A stretch of 64,000 nucleotides of DNA from TMED14 sp041158165 (GCA_041158165.1 JBEBBW010000002.1:28357-92356); one strand, 5' to 3'. Positions 8,667-19,026 are shown, counted from the first letter of the stretch. Program-made: numbers and translations. Notes: generated by a model from the sequence alone, not told the origin.

Positions 8667-9548
8667 ATGAATCCCGTGCTCACTTTTCTGAAAGGCATCG
8701 CTATGGGCGCTGCCGACGTTGTTCCAGGTGTTTCGGGCGGCACCATTGCCTACCTCACCGGAATTTACCAGCGACTCCTCGACGCCATTCACGCTGCTGG
8801 TGGATCGATGTGGGTTGCGCTTCGCCGCGAGGGCATCGTCGCCGCGTGGAAGGCCGTTGACGGGTGGTTTCTGGTTGCCCTGCTTAGTGGAATCGGTGTG
8901 TCCATTTTAAGCCTTTCCAAGCTTGTGCTGTGGGGTCTTGACACGCACCCCACCGTGGTATGGAGCTTCTTCTTCGGCCTCATCGTAGCGAGCTTGAAGA
9001 TGCTGTTTCGCGACGTGCGCGGCGCTTGGCTCGTGTTTGCGCTCGGAATTGTACTCGGATTTGTGCTTTCGTCAATGCCCGCCGGCCACGTTGCGCTCAC
9101 GCCCGCGTTCACGTTTGTCGCCGGATTTTTAGCCATTTGCGCAATGATTTTACCCGGGATCTCGGGGTCGTTCATCTTGGTGCTCTTGGGCGCATACGAA
9201 CCCATTTTAAACGCCTTGCACGAGCGCGAACTGACCACCGTGGGTATTTTTATCGTGGGATGCGTGCTCGGACTGCTTACGTTCGGACGCTTGCTTCGCT
9301 GGCTCTTTCACCGATTCGAGCAAGCCACGGTATCGTTGATGACGGGCTTCATCGTGGGTTCGCTCGTCAAAGTTTGGCCGTTCCGAAGCACCTGGCAAGG
9401 TTGGGAAATTCCCGTTTCTCCCTCGGCATGGCAGGCCGAAACCGGACTGCCGATCGCCTGGGGCGCCATCGCCCTAGCGGCATTGGCGGGAGCGGTGCTC
9501 GTGCTGGGCTTGGACCGCTGGGCGCAATCGCGCCAAGATTCGAAGTAA
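8667..9548 (+). CDS. DUF368 membrane protein, polyprenyl (undecaprenyl) phosphate transporter, PopT-like
   Basis: This 293-residue polytopic membrane protein has the DUF368 hallmarks: KGIAMGAADVVPGVSGGTIAYLTGIY near the N-terminus and the second half-repeat AICAMILPGISGSFILVLLGAYE in the middle. About eight hydrophobic segments are visible. DUF368 proteins were shown to be C55-P translocases that return the lipid carrier across the inner membrane for peptidoglycan and surface-glycan synthesis; assignment here is by family. I choose the ATG at 8667 because the KGIAMGAADVVPG signature follows at the usual distance; an upstream in-frame start at 8625 lies inside the TPR gene. AroE starts three bases after its stop. 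Confidence 0.85.
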   Translation: MNPVLTFLKGIAMGAADVVPGVSGGTIAYLTGIYQRLLDAIHAAGGSMWVALRREGIVAAWKAVDGWFLVALLSGIGVSILSLSKLVLWGLDTHPTVVWSFFFGLIVASLKMLFRDVRGAWLVFALGIVLGFVLSSMPAGHVALTPAFTFVAGFLAICAMILPGISGSFILVLLGAYEPILNALHERELTTVGIFIVGCVLGLLTFGRLLRWLFHRFEQATVSLMTGFIVGSLVKVWPFRSTWQGWEIPVSPSAWQAETGLPIAWGAIALAALAGAVLVLGLDRWAQSRQDSK

Positions 9549-9551
9549 GCC

Positions 9552-10328
9552 ATGCTGCGCTTCGGACTGCTCCGGGTCGCTGGACCGCCCTCTCGGTCGC
9601 CGGAACTCTACCGCGCACTATGGAAGGGGCATTCCCTTGAACGGGAGCTGACCTACGACGTCCTTGAAGTCGCCCCGCGCGAGGACTGGGGACCCTGGCT
9701 TCGCCAAGCCCACCACGACGGCTACAGTGGATTTAACGCGACGATACCCCATAAAATCGATGTGTGGCGCAGTATTCCGTTGAGAACGCCTACCGCCGAG
9801 GCAGTCGGCGCCACCAACTGCATCGCGCGAACGGCCGACGGCTGGGTTTGCCACAACACCGACGCCGACGGATTTTGGTACGCCTGGGAGTCCGCCTGGA
9901 ACGGGTACCGCCCCCGGCACCAACGGGCATGGCTGATCGGGAACGGCGGCGCGGCCCGAGCGATTGCCCACGCGCTGAGGGCACGAGGTTTTGACGTGTT
10001 GGTTTTTGCGCGCAGCCCCCGCCCTGACTTTTTTGATTTGGCGCAGCTTCCGTTGGAAGCAACTGCCGATGCAGCTCGGCCCGACCTGGTCGTCAACGCC
10101 ACGTCGTTAGGCCACGGAAGCCAGCATTCACTGGCTCCGGCCATCGTTTGGCCCAACATGCGCGGCGCTTGGGCCGTCGACGCCGTGTACGGACCCGAGG
10201 CCACGCCATTCCAACTTCAGGCTGCTCTGGCGGGCGCTTCGGTCATGGACGGAATGCCAATGTTGCGCATGCAGGCAAAAAAAGCTTGGGAGTATTGGGT
10301 AGAAGTGCTCGGTATGCCCGACTTTTGA
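9552..10328 (+). CDS. aroE: Shikimate dehydrogenase
   Basis: This 258-residue enzyme reduces 3-dehydroshikimate to shikimate with NADPH in the chorismate pathway. The shikimate-binding half shows SRSPELY (usual SxSP), the catalytic-lysine motif FNATIPHK (usual NVTIPHK), GATNCIAR and NTDADGF (usual NTDGxG). The nucleotide-binding half has GNGGAARAIAHAL, with FARSPRP where NRT is usual, followed by VNATSLGH and DAVYGPEATPF. Length is slightly short for the family (about 270). It sits in a plus-strand run between DUF368 and DUF349. Confidence 0.9.
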   Translation: MLRFGLLRVAGPPSRSPELYRALWKGHSLERELTYDVLEVAPREDWGPWLRQAHHDGYSGFNATIPHKIDVWRSIPLRTPTAEAVGATNCIARTADGWVCHNTDADGFWYAWESAWNGYRPRHQRAWLIGNGGAARAIAHALRARGFDVLVFARSPRPDFFDLAQLPLEATADAARPDLVVNATSLGHGSQHSLAPAIVWPNMRGAWAVDAVYGPEATPFQLQAALAGASVMDGMPMLRMQAKKAWEYWVEVLGMPDF

Positions 10329-10346
10329 GGCCCAATTCAACTCTTT

Positions 10347-12197
10347 ATGCCATCCGCTATGATGGAACACGACCAAAATCCCCAAGAAGGGAGTGCGCAC
10401 GAAGTACCCAGCCAGGATCTCGAGGCCACAACCCTAGAGACCGCAACCGCTGAAACGCCCGCCGTTACGACCGCAGACGAACCCGTCGCCGCCGAAGAAT
10501 CCGCGCAGGCCATCGAATCCGAAGTCGATTCCAACGACGAGGCAGCGACCGAACCCGCTGCGTCGACGGCTGAACCCGCGAGCGACGTTGCGACGGAGTC
10601 CGCGAGCGACGAGTCCGACGACCACACTGAAGAAGAGCGCGAAGCCCACGAAGACCATTCGGCCGACTACAGCGAAATGAGCGACGAGGAACTGCTCGCA
10701 GAGGCTGCGCGCGTGCTGCGCGAGGTCCCCATTGCCGACGCCCGCGTGCCGATGCTTGCGCTACGCAACACCCTGCTGCCCCGACTAGACGAAGAGCGTC
10801 AGGCGGCCTTGGATGCCTTTGTCGCCGAGGGGGGCAACGCTATCGACTTTCATTATGAGCAGAAGGTGCGCGAGAAATTCTACGAAACCTACAACGAGTT
10901 CAAAAAGCGCCGCGGTGCGTGGAAGGCCGAGCAGGAGCGCGCCCTTGCCGTGAACCTCGACGTGAAAAAAGCCATCGTAGACGAACTCAAGAAGTTGGCC
11001 GAAAGCGAAGAGCTTCCGACCCGCGCGACCTACAACCAGTTCAAGAAGATTTTTGATCGCTGGAAGGAAGTTGGCCCAGTGCCCGCAGAGGACGCACGCG
11101 ATTTGAACGCCACGTTCCGCTTTTTGGTAGATCGCTTTTACGACAACCTGCGCTTAAGCCAAGAGCTGCGCGAGCTGGATTACAAAATCAACAAAGAGGC
11201 TAAAGAACTATTGATCCGCGCGGTTGCCGAGTTGTCGACAAAAGACTGGTCGGCCAGCGTAGGCGCTGAGCTTCAGCGCATTCACACGGCCTGGAAGGAA
11301 ATCGGACCGGTGTCGCTCGAAGATAAAGAGCCGCTTTGGGAGCAGTTCAAGGCTGCCTCCTCGGTGCTTCACGAGAAGCGCCGCGTGAAGTTTGAAGCGC
11401 AAAAAGCGCAAAATTCTGTTCGCATTGAGGCGAAAACGGCGAAGGTTGCAGAAGCGGAAGCCCTGCGCGAGCGCGCGCCAAAAAGCCACCAGGCTTGGCA
11501 AAACGTGACCGAGAAGCTGAACGAACTCCGCGCCGAATTAGGTAAGATTGGACGCACGTTCGGCAACCAAAGCGACGAACTCTGGGGCCGATTTAAGGCT
11601 GTGGAGCGCTGGGCCTATAAAGAGCGCAACGTGTTTTACCGCGAACGCAAGAAGAACCTCAAGTCGGCCCTCGACGTGAAGCTCGCCATCGTTGTAAAGG
11701 CTGAAGCACTGGCGCAGCGCACCGACTTCGGCGCCGCGGCCAAGGAGATGAAGCAGCTGCAGCAAGAATGGAAAGATTCGGGCTTTGCTCCCAAAAAGCA
11801 GACCGACGAGCTGTGGGCTCGTTTTCGCGCCGCGGGCAACGCCTTCTTTGACGGAATGCGCGGTGCACAAGGCGAAGAACGTGCGGTGCGCCAAGTTGCC
11901 TTTAAAAAGGCCCAAGGAATGCAGTCTGCCCGTCAAACGGTGGAATTAGCACGCCGCAAGCTGGCTCAAATGGAAAACAACATGGGATTCTTCCAGTTTG
12001 CGAAGCCCGACAGCCCCATCGTGCAAGACGCCCTCAACAAGGTCGACCAAGCCCGACGCGAGCTGGAGGCAGCAGAGAAAGCGTTCCGTGCGTACCAGCA
12101 GGCAGAGCGTGCGAAAACGGCTGACAGCCTTGCGCCTTCGTCGGACGCCCCTGCCGCTCAAGACCAGCCCGCAGCCGAAGGCAGCGAAAACGCTTAA
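10347..12197 (+). CDS. DUF349 repeat protein with acidic low-complexity N-terminus
   Basis: This 616-residue protein has two parts. Residues 1 to about 110 are an E/A/S/T-rich acidic stretch (AATEPAASTAEPASDVATES is typical) with no fold signature. From about residue 150 to 520 there are several DUF349 repeats, each a predicted three-helix unit with the W-K-E-x-G-P pattern: FDRWKEVGPVPAEDARDLNA, IHTAWKEIGPVSLEDKEPLW and LQQEWKDSGFAPKKQTDELW. The C-terminal ~90 residues are a coiled coil. DUF349 proteins are common in Bacteroidota and actinobacteria, but their role is unknown. ATGs at 10347, 10359 and 10362 are all possible starts. It lies directly before uvrB (three bases). Confidence 0.8.
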   Translation: MPSAMMEHDQNPQEGSAHEVPSQDLEATTLETATAETPAVTTADEPVAAEESAQAIESEVDSNDEAATEPAASTAEPASDVATESASDESDDHTEEEREAHEDHSADYSEMSDEELLAEAARVLREVPIADARVPMLALRNTLLPRLDEERQAALDAFVAEGGNAIDFHYEQKVREKFYETYNEFKKRRGAWKAEQERALAVNLDVKKAIVDELKKLAESEELPTRATYNQFKKIFDRWKEVGPVPAEDARDLNATFRFLVDRFYDNLRLSQELRELDYKINKEAKELLIRAVAELSTKDWSASVGAELQRIHTAWKEIGPVSLEDKEPLWEQFKAASSVLHEKRRVKFEAQKAQNSVRIEAKTAKVAEAEALRERAPKSHQAWQNVTEKLNELRAELGKIGRTFGNQSDELWGRFKAVERWAYKERNVFYRERKKNLKSALDVKLAIVVKAEALAQRTDFGAAAKEMKQLQQEWKDSGFAPKKQTDELWARFRAAGNAFFDGMRGAQGEERAVRQVAFKKAQGMQSARQTVELARRKLAQMENNMGFFQFAKPDSPIVQDALNKVDQARRELEAAEKAFRAYQQAERAKTADSLAPSSDAPAAQDQPAAEGSENA

Positions 12198-12200
12198 TTC

Positions 12201-14264
<2,064 letters not shown>

Positions 14265-14270
14265 AAAGAA

Positions 14271-14324
14271 ACTGGTTCCTAGTTTCTAGCCCGACACACG
14301 ACGGACTAGAAGCCAGAAACCAGT
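14271..14324. repeat. CTAG-rich imperfect inverted repeat downstream of uvrB
   Basis: Arms at 14271-14289 and 14306-14324 pair at 16 of 19 positions plus one wobble, around a 16-base loop. The arms contain CTAG tetramers similar to the palindromes around the tcdA gene at 52 kb. It could act as a terminator between convergent uvrB and the isomerase gene, but there is no T-run; it may be a dispersed repeat. Confidence 0.55.
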
Positions 14325-14333
14325 AACCTGAAC

Positions 14334-14355
14334 GCTCGGGCGGTTCGCCCTGAGC
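14334..14355. terminator. Small hairpin downstream of the isomerase gene
   Basis: GCTCGGGCG and CGCCCTGAGC flank a GTT loop and form a GC-rich hairpin with one bulged base, directly after the stop of the minus-strand PPIase gene. There is no following T-run, so its role as a terminator is uncertain. Confidence 0.35.
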
Positions 14356-15534
14356 TTAGTGCTTCACCACGTCTTCAATCCACACGTCGAAGACCAGCGT
14401 GGCATTGGGCGGAATCACGCCTCCTGCACCCGCTTCGCCGTAGCCAAGGGCCGGTGGAATAATGAGCTTGGCGTGGCTACCCTTTTTCAGGCCGATCAGG
14501 CCTTGCTGCCATCCTTTGATTACGCGACCTTGGTTGCCGCACTGAACCGGGAATCCTTCGTAGGGCTCGCGCTGGGGGTTGTACTGGCCCCATGCCTTGG
14601 CAATCTCTTTGACGCTGCTGTCAAACGGTTTGCCGTTGTTCAGGTAGCCTGCATAGTGAACCAGGGCTTCATCTCCTGATACCATGGGCTCGCCCTCACC
14701 TTCGGTGACGACAAGCACTTTCAGCCCTTCGGCACGGCTCTCGGCCTTGGCTACCCACTCCGCGTACTTTTTCTCGAACTCGGCGGAATTTACGGTGCCG
14801 TTGGTGAACCAAGTAAAGTCGGCGGCGCGGGCTGCACCCTTGGCAGCCGCTTCTTCTGCGGCCTTGGCTGCTTTCGCTTGAGCGCCAGCAACGCCTTCGG
14901 TGAAGACTTTCGCGGCATCAAACTCCTTCGCGGCCTTTCCTTGACGAATGATTTTCACCTTCATGGTGATGGGCGTCTTGGGCATGTCGCGGGGATCGCG
15001 TTCTGCGTTGGCAATCTCCGTCACCTTCTCGAGGCCTGAAATCACCTTGCCAAAAATGCTGTGGCGGTCGTCAAGCCAGGGCGTGGCCACCTCGGTGATG
15101 AAGAACTGCGAGCCGTTGGTACCGGGTCCGCTGTTGGCCATCGACAAAATGCCGGGCCCGCTGTGGCGAAGTGTGGGGTGGAATTCGTCGGGAAACTGGT
15201 AGCCCGGACCGCCGGTTCCGCGGCCGTCGGGATCCCCGCCCTGAATCATAAACTGGGGAATGACGCGGTGAAAAATGAGGCCGTCAAAGAACGGCTCACC
15301 TTTTTTGGTAACCGTTTGAGGGTGGGTACCTTCGGCAAGCGCCACGAAGTTGGCCACCGTCAACGGGGCCTTTTCCATTTCGAGTTGCACGAGGATGTCG
15401 CCCTTGCTCGTCTCGAACAGGGCGTAAAGGCCGTCACCGACCTTGATGTCTTGGTTATTCACGCGAATATCAGGTGTTGCGCCGCAGGCCACTGCAAGCA
15501 GCGCCGAAGCGGCAAGAAGCGATGGTTTAATCAT
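14356..15534 (-). CDS. Lipoprotein with fused cyclophilin and FKBP peptidyl-prolyl isomerase domains
   Basis: This 392-residue envelope protein carries two unrelated prolyl isomerase folds. The N-terminus MIKPSLLAASALLAVACGA has a lipobox-like AVAC, so it is probably lipid-anchored. Residues about 35-190 are a cyclophilin domain (FFDGLIFHRVIPQFMIQGGD, GTNGSQFFIT, HSIFGKVISG). After an Ala-rich linker, residues about 275-392 are an FKBP domain (VHYAGYLNNGKPFDSS, GWQQGLIGLKKGS, IPPALGYGE, FDVWIEDV). I choose the ATG at 15534 rather than a start at 15675, because the signal peptide begins there and it overlaps the stop of the upstream gldI-like gene as ATGA. The likely role is periplasmic folding of secreted or outer-membrane proteins. 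Confidence 0.88.
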   Translation of the reverse strand: MIKPSLLAASALLAVACGATPDIRVNNQDIKVGDGLYALFETSKGDILVQLEMEKAPLTVANFVALAEGTHPQTVTKKGEPFFDGLIFHRVIPQFMIQGGDPDGRGTGGPGYQFPDEFHPTLRHSGPGILSMANSGPGTNGSQFFITEVATPWLDDRHSIFGKVISGLEKVTEIANAERDPRDMPKTPITMKVKIIRQGKAAKEFDAAKVFTEGVAGAQAKAAKAAEEAAAKGAARAADFTWFTNGTVNSAEFEKKYAEWVAKAESRAEGLKVLVVTEGEGEPMVSGDEALVHYAGYLNNGKPFDSSVKEIAKAWGQYNPQREPYEGFPVQCGNQGRVIKGWQQGLIGLKKGSHAKLIIPPALGYGEAGAGGVIPPNATLVFDVWIEDVVKH

Positions 15535-16049
15535 AGTACGCGAAGGTAGTACACAAGCGGACTCATCGGAGGCACACGTCCCGCCCCAGCGAGTCCGTGC
15601 CCCAAGTGAGCCGGAAGGAGCAGAACTATGCTGTCGCCGTGGTGCGCACGCTGCAGCGCATACTGCAGGCCCCAAACGGCGTCGGGGTCGCGAAGCACGC
15701 GAACCTCGCGCGTGCCCGACTCAAAGACCTCGCCGTGAACCCCCGTTAGGCGGTAGGCGATGTTCACGAGCTCTTTTTCGGCGACGGCAGGTCCGCTCCC
15801 CTGCACTACGCGCCATTCGTAGGCACCAGACCCCGCCGGCGCAAAGGCCCATTGGGTCGAATCCATGAAGGATTTGAGGTAGGTGCGCTCCTGTTCGAGC
15901 GCCGCTCGGTTCTGCTGGATTAGCCGTTCTTGAACTTCGGCCGCGGTGAGTTGCGGGGCCTCAGGCTCGGTATCTGGACGTTGGCATGCGGCGAGCGCTG
16001 CCACCACAGCAACTACCGCCGCTCGTCGGAACGCACCTAAGCCAACCAT
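15531..16049 (-). CDS. gldI: FKBP-type peptidyl-prolyl isomerase lipoprotein, GldI-like
   Basis: This 172-residue lipoprotein has signal peptide MVGLGAFRRAAVVAVVAALAAC with lipobox LAAC. Residues about 75-172 resemble an FKBP fold (ELVNIAYRLTGVHGEVFESG, WGLQYALQRAHHGDSIVLLLPAHLGHGLAG, VPPMSPLVYYLRVL). Size, lipobox and the order nrnA > this > second PPIase, divergent from ndk, match the flavobacterial locus of GldI, a lipoprotein needed for gliding and type IX secretion. GldI identity is inferred from context and fold; sequence identity could not be measured. It overlaps nrnA by 13 bases and the fused PPIase by four (ATGA), a tight translationally coupled operon. Confidence 0.65.
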   Translation of the reverse strand: MVGLGAFRRAAVVAVVAALAACQRPDTEPEAPQLTAAEVQERLIQQNRAALEQERTYLKSFMDSTQWAFAPAGSGAYEWRVVQGSGPAVAEKELVNIAYRLTGVHGEVFESGTREVRVLRDPDAVWGLQYALQRAHHGDSIVLLLPAHLGHGLAGAGRVPPMSPLVYYLRVL

Positions 16050-17038
16050 GATTCCAGCTTTTGAATGAGTTCGGCTTCAGCGGCGGCGAGTGCCAAAGTA
16101 GACATTCCGCCGGCGGCGTTGCGGTGCCCTCCTCCAGCGAAGTGTGCGCGGGCAAACTCGTTGACGTCGCGATCGCCCTTGCTGCGGAACGACATTTTGA
16201 TGAGGCCGGCAGCGTCTTCGCGGAGCAGCACACTCACGGCAACGCCCTGTACCGATAGTCCCCAATTGACTAGGCCTTCGCTGTCGCCGGCAACGTAGCC
16301 CGCACGTTCCAGGTCATCAAGCGACAGCGTGAGCACTGCAGCACGGCCCGAAGCTACCAAGCGCGCGCCGGAGAGTCCGTAGCCAAACGTTTTCAACCGA
16401 CTCAGCGGATTGGAATCAAAGAGTCGAGCGTGGATGGCGTCGGGCTGAGCACCAGCTTCCACCAGCCGAGCCGCCGTGGCAAACGTTTGGGCGGTGGTTG
16501 ACGGATACCGAAACGAACCCGTATCTGTAATCAAGCCCATGAGCAAGTTTTCGGCACAGGCCGGATCTACCGCGTCCCAGCCTTCGTCTGCGGTAATCAG
16601 GTCGGCAATCATTTCAGAGGTCGAACCTTTGGCCGTGTTGCTGTACTGGTCGGTAAACAAGGGATCAGGTTGCTGGTGGTGGTCGATCAAGACGTTGCGG
16701 CCGGCGAACTCGGCGACATTGGCCTCCATGGCGGAACCTACCCTCGACGGGGTGTTGTAGTCCAGCGCAAAATGAAGTTCGGCTCGGCGGAAAAGTTCGG
16801 CGACTTCGCCCGGATCGCGCTCGGCCACCGAGACGAAGGCAGCGCGAAACCCTGGGCTCTCTTGAAGCGGCTTGGAGGGCTCGTTGGGGAACAGCACGCG
16901 AACTTGGTGCCCCGACGCCCTCAGGTAGTGCGCCCAACCGAGCGCTGATCCCACCGCATCGCCGTCGGGGTTCCAGTGGGTGGTGATGAGGATTTGGTGG
17001 GCACGCTGCCGGAGCGTCCGAAGTACGTCATGGATCAT
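16037..17038 (-). CDS. nrnA: DHH/DHHA1 phosphoesterase, bifunctional oligoribonuclease/PAP phosphatase
   Basis: This 333-residue phosphoesterase degrades short RNA oligonucleotides and probably 3'-phosphoadenosine 5'-phosphate. The DHH domain shows ILITTHWNPDGDAVGSALG near the N-terminus, then LDYNTPSRVG and NVLIDHHQQPD (DHH motif). The C-terminal DHHA1 domain ends with the substrate-binding signature GGGHRNAAGG. Its ATG at 17038 faces ndk, 54 bases away. First gene of the three-gene minus-strand operon with the gldI-like and PPIase genes. Confidence 0.88.
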   Translation of the reverse strand: MIHDVLRTLRQRAHQILITTHWNPDGDAVGSALGWAHYLRASGHQVRVLFPNEPSKPLQESPGFRAAFVSVAERDPGEVAELFRRAELHFALDYNTPSRVGSAMEANVAEFAGRNVLIDHHQQPDPLFTDQYSNTAKGSTSEMIADLITADEGWDAVDPACAENLLMGLITDTGSFRYPSTTAQTFATAARLVEAGAQPDAIHARLFDSNPLSRLKTFGYGLSGARLVASGRAAVLTLSLDDLERAGYVAGDSEGLVNWGLSVQGVAVSVLLREDAAGLIKMSFRSKGDRDVNEFARAHFAGGGHRNAAGGMSTLALAAAEAELIQKLESWLA

Positions 17039-17051
17039 GCGGTAAATTTCG

Positions 17052-17059
17052 TACTTTTG
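17052..17059 (+). promoter_or_regulatory. Bacteroidota -7 box TACTTTTG upstream of ndk
   Basis: TACTTTTG is a perfect TAnnTTTG match, 33 bases before the ndk ATG, which leaves a conventional short leader. No clear TTG -33 element was found. Confidence 0.5.
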
Positions 17060-17092
17060 CGGCCGATTTTACGACCTCAATACCAACTTATC

Positions 17093-17515
17093 ATGAGCGC
17101 TACGAACCGCACGTTTACGATGATCAAGCCCGACGCGGTGGCCAACGGCCACATCGGTGCCATTCTCAACCACATTAACAAGGCTGGATTCCGCATCGTA
17201 GCCATGAAGCTGACCCGCTTGAGCGTGGCTGAGGCCTCTGAATTTTACGGAATCCACCGCGAGCGTCCGTTCTTCGGCGAGCTCGTCGAGTACATGACCA
17301 GCGGACCGATCGTTGCGGCGATCCTCGAGAAGGACAACGCGGTAGCGGACTTCCGCACTGTCATTGGCGCCACCGATCCCGCCAAGGCCGACGAAGGCAC
17401 GATTCGCAAGCTCTACGCGCAGTCTATTGCCGCCAACGCCGTGCACGGCAGCGACAGCGACGAGAATGCCGCCATCGAGGGCGCATTCTTCTTCAGCGGC
17501 CGCGAGCAGTACTAA
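17093..17515 (+). CDS. ndk: Nucleoside diphosphate kinase
   Basis: This 140-residue enzyme transfers the gamma-phosphate between nucleoside triphosphates and diphosphates through a phosphohistidine. The N-terminus TFTMIKPDAV is the family signature and the active-site histidine is H118 in NAVHGSDS. Length is exactly typical. I start at the ATG at 17093; the open frame extends upstream to 16976 but would add 39 residues absent from the family and overlap nrnA. A strong terminator follows. Confidence 0.95.
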   Translation: MSATNRTFTMIKPDAVANGHIGAILNHINKAGFRIVAMKLTRLSVAEASEFYGIHRERPFFGELVEYMTSGPIVAAILEKDNAVADFRTVIGATDPAKADEGTIRKLYAQSIAANAVHGSDSDENAAIEGAFFFSGREQY

Positions 17516-17551
17516 TTCGGTGTTCCCGGGCTTCCCTCGGGCATCGGCGCG

Positions 17552-17577
17552 AAATCCCGCCCTGTGCGGGATTTTTT
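17552..17577 (+). terminator. Intrinsic terminator after ndk
   Basis: A perfect 9-bp stem (AAATCCCGC at 17552-17560, GCGGGATTT at 17566-17574) with a 5-base loop is followed by T residues. It lies between convergent ndk and the DUF721 gene, so it may serve both directions. Confidence 0.85.
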
Positions 17578-17584
17578 GTGCGCC

Positions 17585-17878
17585 CTATTTTAGAATTAAC
17601 TCCTTGATTTCCAGTTGGTCTTTGAGTTCTTCTTGAAGCCCTTGTAGAAGCCGAGAATGCTGCGCACGGAGTTCGTGGCGCAAGGAGTCCGACGTGAGGA
17701 ACACGGTAAGCCGTCCGTCGGTAAACGTCATCTTGCGGGTTTTTTGAACACCCGCTTCACCGAGGAGTGCGCGCCACGCGTTGCTGCACAGCGCAAGCTG
17801 AAAGGCCGGTTTGTGGCGGTGGTCCGCGAGCATGCGGCTAAGAATGCCATCGATGCCTTCGAGGTTGGGGCGCGGCAC
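17585..17878 (-). CDS. DUF721 domain protein (DciA-like)
   Basis: This 97-residue protein has the small DUF721 fold: an N-terminal helix (GIDGILSRMLAD), the central NAWRALLGEAGVQKTRKMTF and a C-terminal strand-helix (LTVFLTSDSLRHELRAQHSRLL). DUF721 proteins are related to DciA, a loader of the replicative helicase, and commonly sit next to recF. Its GTG start overlaps the TAG of recF by one base, so translation is coupled. Whether it loads helicase here is inference from family only. Confidence 0.8.
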   Translation of the reverse strand: MPRPNLEGIDGILSRMLADHRHKPAFQLALCSNAWRALLGEAGVQKTRKMTFTDGRLTVFLTSDSLRHELRAQHSRLLQGLQEELKDQLEIKELILK

Positions 17879-18978
17879 TACGAAATAGGTGTTAGGTCGT
17901 GAACCATCGACTCTTGGTCGAGCGCTTTCAAGAGGGAGGCGGTGCGTTCGGGGTGGGTATCGCTTACGAAAATCTGACCGAAGCGCTGGTCGTTAACCAT
18001 GCGAATGAGGCCCTCCACGCGCTGGGCGTCGAGTTTGTCAAAGACGTCGTCGAGGAGCAAAATGGGCTTGCGGCCAATGGTTTGGTGCAGCACTTCGAAC
18101 GCCGCGAGCTTAAGCGCGATGAGAAAGCTCTTTTGTTGGCCCTGAGACCCTACGCGCTGAAGGGGATGGCCGTGTAGGCTGAATTCAAGGTCTTCGCGGT
18201 GGGGACCGGACGAAGTGTACTGCAGCACGCGGTCTTTTGGCAAGCGGTCTGCGAGGAGTTGCGCCATCGATTGCTCGGCAAGGGCGCTGGCGTAGTGGAG
18301 TCCGACCTGCTCTCGCCCGCCTGAAATCTGTTCGTAGGCTTCTTGAAGCTTTGGGCCAAATTGCGCCGCAAAGCGCGTGCGCGCCGCAAACAACACCGGT
18401 GCCCATTCCGCCAGCTGCGCGTCGTACAGCTCGAGGGTATCGGCCTGAAACGTTCGGTTGGCGGCGAAGTACTTGAGCAGGGCGTTGCGCTGCTTGAGGG
18501 CACGCTGGTAAGCTTTGAGGGCGTCGAGGTAGCTGCGGTCGGACTGCGCAATCACCGAATCCATAAACGCGCGGCGCGCTTCAGAACCTCCATGAAGGAG
18601 GTCGTGGTCCCCCGGGCTGATCATGACCACCGGAAAGCGGCCTAAGTGGTCGGAGATGCGAGGGTACTCAGCGTCGTCGGCCTTGAAAACCTTTTTTTCG
18701 CCACGTTTTAGCGCGCAGGTCACGGGCGTCGTGCCCGATTCGGCTCGAAATTCACCTTGAACCACAAAGAACGGCGCCTCAAACTGGATGCAGTGGGCAT
18801 CGCTGGAGTGAAAAAAACTGCGCGTCATGCACAGAAGGTGAACGGCGTCGAGCACCGACGTCTTGCCCGAACCGTTGGCCCCTACAAGCGCATTGAGTTT
18901 GGGCGAAAAGGTGAATTCGCCCTGGGCGTGGTTCTTAAAGTGGACTAGGCTTAGGCGATCGAGCACGACATCTTGCAT
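17878..18978 (-). CDS. recF: DNA replication and repair protein RecF
   Basis: This 366-residue SMC-like ATPase acts with RecO and RecR in gap repair. It has Walker A VGANGSGKTSVLDAVH (about residues 33-48), the RecF-typical RAFMDSVIAQ region, the ABC signature-like VGSQGQQKSFLIALKLA and Walker B PILLLDDVFDKLD. Length is normal. RecR is encoded in the same window (33797). The ATG at 18978 lies only four bases after a minus-strand TACTTTTG box. Confidence 0.93.
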   Translation of the reverse strand: MQDVVLDRLSLVHFKNHAQGEFTFSPKLNALVGANGSGKTSVLDAVHLLCMTRSFFHSSDAHCIQFEAPFFVVQGEFRAESGTTPVTCALKRGEKKVFKADDAEYPRISDHLGRFPVVMISPGDHDLLHGGSEARRAFMDSVIAQSDRSYLDALKAYQRALKQRNALLKYFAANRTFQADTLELYDAQLAEWAPVLFAARTRFAAQFGPKLQEAYEQISGGREQVGLHYASALAEQSMAQLLADRLPKDRVLQYTSSGPHREDLEFSLHGHPLQRVGSQGQQKSFLIALKLAAFEVLHQTIGRKPILLLDDVFDKLDAQRVEGLIRMVNDQRFGQIFVSDTHPERTASLLKALDQESMVHDLTPIS

Positions 18979-18982
18979 GCTA

Positions 18983-18990
18983 CAAAAGTA
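18983..18990 (-). promoter_or_regulatory. Start-proximal -7 box TACTTTTG before recF
   Basis: Read on the minus strand this is a perfect TAnnTTTG match ending four bases before the recF ATG. If used, transcription would begin at about the start codon. Confidence 0.45.
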
Positions 18991-19011
18991 CCTAGGTATG
19001 CGCGCTTTGGC

Positions 19012-19019
19012 TATCTTTG
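19012..19019 (+). promoter_or_regulatory. Start-proximal -7 box TATCTTTG
   Basis: A perfect TAnnTTTG match ends seven bases before the ATG at 19027 of the membrane-anchored TPR gene. It is divergent from the recF box 21 bases away, so the two promoters share a 48-base intergenic region. Confidence 0.45.
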
Positions 19020-19026
19020 CCGCCCT

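Noticed and set aside
16976..17092. Longer ndk start upstream of 17093
   Set aside because: It would add 39 residues not present in the family and overlap nrnA and its own promoter box.
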